Of a stretch of 64,000 bases of DNA, positions 61,180-64,000 are shown in pieces; the first letter of the stretch is position 1; the number at the start of each line of letters is the position of its first letter. The position numbers and the translations under genes were made by a program. Origin of the DNA: Rubellimicrobium mesophilum DSM 19309 (GTDB taxonomy: Bacteria; Pseudomonadota; Alphaproteobacteria; Rhodobacterales; Rhodobacteraceae). The DNA lies in NCBI RefSeq assembly GCF_000600335.2, contig NZ_KK088563.1:1-64000 (forward strand). The letters run 5' to 3'. The notes beneath the pieces were generated by a model. It was not told the DNA's origin and did not search any database. It saw only the letters and a program-made list of their open reading frames with translations.

Positions 61180-61901
61180 ACGACCGAATAGCCCCCGTCC
61201 ACCGCGAGGCAGGTCCCCGTCATGAAGCCCGACAAGGGCGAGGCCAGGAACAGCACCGGCCCGGCGATGTCCTCGGGCTGGCCCCAGCGGCCCATGGGGG
61301 TCCGCGCGCTCACCGCCGCGACGTGGGCGGGGTCGGTGCGACTCCGCGCCGACTGCTCGGTCACGATGAAGCCGGGCGCGACCGCGTTGACCCGGATGCC
61401 GTCCGAAGCCCAGGCGATGGCGAGCGACTTGGTGAGCTGCGCGACCGCCGCCTTGCTCGCCCCATAGGCCGGGTTCCGGGGGCTGCCGAACATCGCATAC
61501 ATGGAGGCGATGTTGATGACCGTCCCCCGGCTCTCGCGAAGCTGCGGATGGAAGGCCGAGGCGCAGCGGAAGGTCCCGTGCAGGTTCACGTCCACGACGC
61601 GCTGGAAGAACGCGGGCTCCATCTCCTCCCCCCGCGAAGTGATGGCCGCGCAGTTCACCAGCACGTCGAGCCGCTCCACGCCTTCGGCCAGTGCCCGCAC
61701 GGCGTCGAGGTCGGTCACGTCGAGCCGGTCGTAGCGGAAGCGGTCCCGGTCCTCCTCGGCGGGCTCGGGCTCCGCGCCGGTGATGGCGACGGTCGCGCCC
61801 GCCTCCTGGAAGGCCCGCGCGATGGCGGCCCCGATCCCGGCCCGGCTCGCGCCGATCACCAGCACCTCGGCCCCCGAAAAGTCGAACTGGTTCGCCGCCA
61901 T
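61176..61901 (-). CDS. SDR family oxidoreductase
   Basis: A 241-residue short-chain dehydrogenase: cofactor motif IGASRAGIGAAIARAF, LVNCAAI, Ser in NIASMYAMF, YGASKAAV (Tyr, Lys) and a C-terminal GTCLAVDGGYSVV. The Asp in RLDVTDLDAV fits adenine binding. GGGAGAGGG precedes the ATG. First gene of the minus-strand sugar operon; the AT-rich dyad at 61942-61961 lies 40 bases upstream. Probably oxidises a sugar or polyol; substrate not known. Confidence 0.88.
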   Translation of the reverse strand: MAANQFDFSGAEVLVIGASRAGIGAAIARAFQEAGATVAITGAEPEPAEEDRDRFRYDRLDVTDLDAVRALAEGVERLDVLVNCAAITSRGEEMEPAFFQRVVDVNLHGTFRCASAFHPQLRESRGTVINIASMYAMFGSPRNPAYGASKAAVAQLTKSLAIAWASDGIRVNAVAPGFIVTEQSARSRTDPAHVAAVSARTPMGRWGQPEDIAGPVLFLASPLSGFMTGTCLAVDGGYSVV

Positions 61902-61941
61902 GTCCCTCTCCCCGCCGGGACTTTCCGGGCGGAGGCGGCTC

Positions 61942-61961
61942 AATGCAAGACAATTTTCATT
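61942..61961. promoter_or_regulatory. LacI-like dyad upstream of the minus-strand sugar operon
   Basis: AATGCAAG-ACAA-TTTTCATT: half-sites AATGCAAG and AATGAAAA (reverse complement of the right arm) agree at six of eight bases. It is 14/20 A+T in a 70% GC region and lies 40 bases upstream of the first gene, the normal operator position. No LacI-family gene is in the window. TTTTCATT recurs once at about 59080, just upstream of the binding-protein gene. Confidence 0.4.
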
Positions 61962-61996
61962 TTCGGGATCCCGGCACGCCCGTTCCGCAACCCACG

Positions 61997-62773
61997 CTAG
62001 GCGCCGGTCACCCGCTGCTCCAGGTCCAGCGCCACCCCGGTCATCGGGGCCGAGGCGTCGCTCAGCAGGAACACCGCCAGCCGGGCCGCCTCCCCGGGCT
62101 CCAGCAGCCGCCCGAGCGGCATCCGCGCGGCCGCCGCCTCCAGCCACCCCGGCCCGTGGCCGAGGGTCTCGCTCTGCATCCGGTGCTCGGCCTCGGTCGC
62201 GGCCCAGCCGAGGTTGATGCCGTTCACCCGGATGCGGTCCCGCAGATGCGCGTTGGCGGCGTTCTTCGTCAGCGTCAGCAGCGCCCCCTTGGTCGCGGAG
62301 TAGATGGCGAGGTCCGGCGCCCCGCAATGGGCGTTGATCGACAGGACGTTGACGATCGCCCCCGCCGCCCCACGCGCCACCATGTCGCCGATCGCCTCCC
62401 GCATCAGGAAGTAGGGCGCGCGGGCGTTGACGGCGAAGAGCTCCTCCCAGACCCCGGGCGTCCCGTCGAGCATCGAGGCCCGCGTCGTCAGCCCCGCCGC
62501 GTTCACCAGCCCGTCGATCCGCCCGAATCGCCGCCGCGCCGCGCCCGCGATGGCGGCGGCCGAGCCGAGATCCGACAGGTCCGCGCCCACCGTCTCCACG
62601 GCGGGGCCCTGCCCGGCGATCCCCTCGCCCACCGCCCGGCACCCATCCGCATCGCGGTCGGACAGCACCAGCGCCCCCGCGCCCGACTCCGCCGCGAGCC
62701 GCGCCACCGCCGCGCCGATCCCGCTCGCCGCGCCGGTGACGACGACGACCTTCCCCGAAAGCTCGACCTTCAT
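61997..62773 (-). CDS. SDR family oxidoreductase
   Basis: A 258-residue short-chain dehydrogenase: TGAASGIGAAVARLAAESG, SDRDADG after strand 2 (NAD preference), LVNAAGL, NVLSINAHCG with the Ser, and YSATKGAL (Tyr, Lys). GGAGGAGG precedes the ATG at 62773; an upstream ATG exists but lies behind this binding site. It is 95 bases upstream of the sugar operon on the same strand and may be its first gene or an independent unit. Substrate unknown. Confidence 0.87.
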   Translation of the reverse strand: MKVELSGKVVVVTGAASGIGAAVARLAAESGAGALVLSDRDADGCRAVGEGIAGQGPAVETVGADLSDLGSAAAIAGAARRRFGRIDGLVNAAGLTTRASMLDGTPGVWEELFAVNARAPYFLMREAIGDMVARGAAGAIVNVLSINAHCGAPDLAIYSATKGALLTLTKNAANAHLRDRIRVNGINLGWAATEAEHRMQSETLGHGPGWLEAAAARMPLGRLLEPGEAARLAVFLLSDASAPMTGVALDLEQRVTGA

Positions 62774-62821
62774 CCCCTCGCCTCCTCCGGGGCGACTCAT
62801 CTCCCGGCCGCGCCCCCTGCG

Positions 62822-63823
62822 TCAACGGCCCCCGGGCCAAGGCGGCTCCACCGTCTCGCCCGGATGGAGCGGCCGGAACCGCCCGGGCGCCACCCCCGCC
62901 TCCGCCAACGCGCGCGCGAGGTCCCGGGGCGGGTCGCCCAGCTCCTCCCAGGTCAGCCGGAACGCCCCCCAGTGATGCCCGAAGGCCTGCCGCGCCCCGC
63001 AGTCGAGCATGATCCGCACGGCCTCGCCCGGATCGACGTGCTCGTCGCCCACATACCAGCGCGGCTCGTAGGCGCCGATGGGGATCAGCGCCACGTCCGG
63101 CGGCCCGTAGACCTCGCGCACCCGCCGGAAGAAGCGCCCGTCCCGATAGGCCGTGTCGCCGACGTGGTAGAGCACGCCCCCGTTCGCGTCCGTCACCACC
63201 CAGGACCCCCAGAGCGCCCGCCAGCGGTCGAAGGGAGTCCGTCCGGACCAGTGGAAGGCCGGCTCCAGATGGGCCGTGACGCGATGCGAGAGCCGGACCG
63301 ACTGCCCCCAGTCCATCGCCTGCACCGCGATCCCCGCATCGTAGCCCCGGATGATCGTGTCGTTCCCCAGCGGCGTCAGCATCCGGCACCCGAACCGCCG
63401 CCAGAGCCGCGCGAGAGCCGGTCCGTCGAGGTGGTCCCAGTGGTTGTGCGTCACCAGCACCGCGTCGATGGGCGGCAGGTCCTCCCAGCGGATGCCCGGG
63501 GCGTGCGCGCGCTTGGGCCCCATGCCCTCGCGTGGGCCCAGCCACTGCGCGAAGACAGGGTCGATCAGCAGGTTCAGCCCGGCCACCTGCACGAGAAGGC
63601 TCGAATGCCCGATGAAGCCCAGCCGCAGCGCGTCCACCCGAGCGGGCGGCACGTCCGGCGCCACCGGGCGCAGGGCAGGCGGGCGACCCCGCGCGATCTG
63701 TCCCCGCACGAAGCTCAGATGCGCCGAGAGCGGTCGCCGGCGCGGACCGGGTAGCACGAAGAACCGCGCCCCGTCGAAGTGGTCGGACACCGGACCCTGG
63801 TAGTAGGCGTTGCGGCGTGGCAT
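62822..63823 (-). CDS. Metallo-beta-lactamase-fold hydrolase (NAPE-PLD/UlaG-like)
   Basis: A 333-residue zinc hydrolase. Metal motifs: GHSSLLVQVAGLNLLIDPVF, THNHWDHLDG (HxHxDH), VGDTAYRDG (Asp bridging the metals) and FGHHWGAFRLTWEEL (late His). The N-terminal YYQGPVSDHFDGARFF and the overall layout resemble bacterial relatives of N-acylphosphatidylethanolamine phospholipase D. The true substrate is unknown. No signal peptide. Stands alone between the SDR gene and the right edge. Confidence 0.85.
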   Translation of the reverse strand: MPRRNAYYQGPVSDHFDGARFFVLPGPRRRPLSAHLSFVRGQIARGRPPALRPVAPDVPPARVDALRLGFIGHSSLLVQVAGLNLLIDPVFAQWLGPREGMGPKRAHAPGIRWEDLPPIDAVLVTHNHWDHLDGPALARLWRRFGCRMLTPLGNDTIIRGYDAGIAVQAMDWGQSVRLSHRVTAHLEPAFHWSGRTPFDRWRALWGSWVVTDANGGVLYHVGDTAYRDGRFFRRVREVYGPPDVALIPIGAYEPRWYVGDEHVDPGEAVRIMLDCGARQAFGHHWGAFRLTWEELGDPPRDLARALAEAGVAPGRFRPLHPGETVEPPWPGGR

Positions 63824-64000
63824 CCCGGTCGCTCACCGGGCGCCGGAGGGTCGCGCGGCAGCCCCGGGCATGGCAGCCTCCCCGAACGGGACCGGCCGCA
63901 CGGGGCGATGAGCGTCTGGCATCCTGGCGTCCCTCCTCGGTTCGGGAGGGAGATAGCGACGCAGGGCCGAAGGGGAACCCGGAGGAGCCGCATCCGACCG
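63824..64000. other. Right-edge region without a recognised gene
   Basis: 177 bases that must hold the promoter of the hydrolase gene at 63823. I see a small inverted repeat near 63935-63951 (CCCTCC and GGAGGG around TCGGTTCG) and no convincing coding start. Confidence 0.25.

Noticed and set aside
1-64000. CRISPR array, tRNA, rRNA, prophage, toxin-antitoxin pair
   Set aside because: No regularly spaced repeats, no cloverleaf sequence, no phage structural genes and no typical toxin-antitoxin pair were seen on reading both strands.

Overview
The window is about 70% GC, with overlapping operons, frequent GTG/TTG starts and a gene set typical of an aerobic, metabolically versatile alphaproteobacterium. 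It contains the leucine degradation (liu) cluster, the homogentisate pathway, several ABC sugar and nucleoside uptake systems, GGAAC-type EcfG stress promoters and DUF1127/CsbD small proteins. A member of the Rhodobacteraceae or a close relative is the best guess. This is inferred from gene content only; there is no rRNA or marker gene to prove it. I saw no tRNA, rRNA, CRISPR array or prophage.

Layout. 1-1150: the right end of an IS5-family (IS427-like) insertion sequence next to a small AT-rich patch. 1154-3260: small stress-type genes (ABM monooxygenase, CsbD, three tiny hydrophilic proteins), two of the transcription units carrying matching EcfG-like promoters. 3271-6669: a large PAS/GAF hybrid histidine kinase. 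6694-16521: an operon for leucine and 2-oxo acid catabolism (fused indolepyruvate ferredoxin oxidoreductase, isovaleryl-CoA dehydrogenase, both methylcrotonyl-CoA carboxylase subunits, HMG-CoA lyase, methylglutaconyl-CoA hydratase). 16691-24560: a BMP-type nucleoside/base transporter, an M29 aminopeptidase, a cytosine-deaminase-like amidohydrolase and an Lrp regulator. 24684-29810: tyrosine/homogentisate catabolism (HPPD, fumarylacetoacetase, homogentisate dioxygenase, maleylacetoacetate isomerase) with its MarR regulator and a clear palindromic operator. 29823-41478: a CAP-domain protein, a Crp/Fnr regulator, a duplicated-DUF1127 protein, an unusual FAD-oxidoreductase/acetoacetate-decarboxylase-like fusion overlapping a cyclase-AAA-TPR signalling protein, a DUF2339 membrane protein and a phosphoesterase. 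41514-47089: a three-gene sugar-acid operon, a tannase/feruloyl-esterase-like protein, DUF2218 and DUF4405 proteins. 47268-62773: two sugar ABC uptake and oxidation modules facing each other (RpiR-controlled on the plus strand, seven to eight genes on the minus strand). 62822-63823: a metallo-beta-lactamase-fold hydrolase.

How the genes work together. Leucine carbon passes through the liu enzymes to acetyl-CoA and acetoacetate. Tyrosine carbon passes through 4-hydroxyphenylpyruvate and homogentisate to fumarate and acetoacetate. The two sugar modules each pair an importer with Gfo/Idh/MocA dehydrogenases and sugar-isomerizing or mutarotase-like enzymes, suggesting an oxidative route for an imported polyol or sugar. 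Three genes (BMP binding protein, homogentisate dioxygenase, one sugar ABC ATPase) carry single-base indels. Their flanks are intact and the protein continues in another frame, so they look more like base-calling errors than old pseudogenes, but this cannot be settled from the sequence alone.

The most unusual items are the 1000-residue FAD oxidoreductase/decarboxylase-like fusion translationally coupled to a class III cyclase-ATPase protein, the well-formed operators (RpiR GGAA-N6-TTCC, MarR GTTGCA-AA-TGCAAC, a LiuR-like site), and a palindromic repeat family placed twice between convergent genes.
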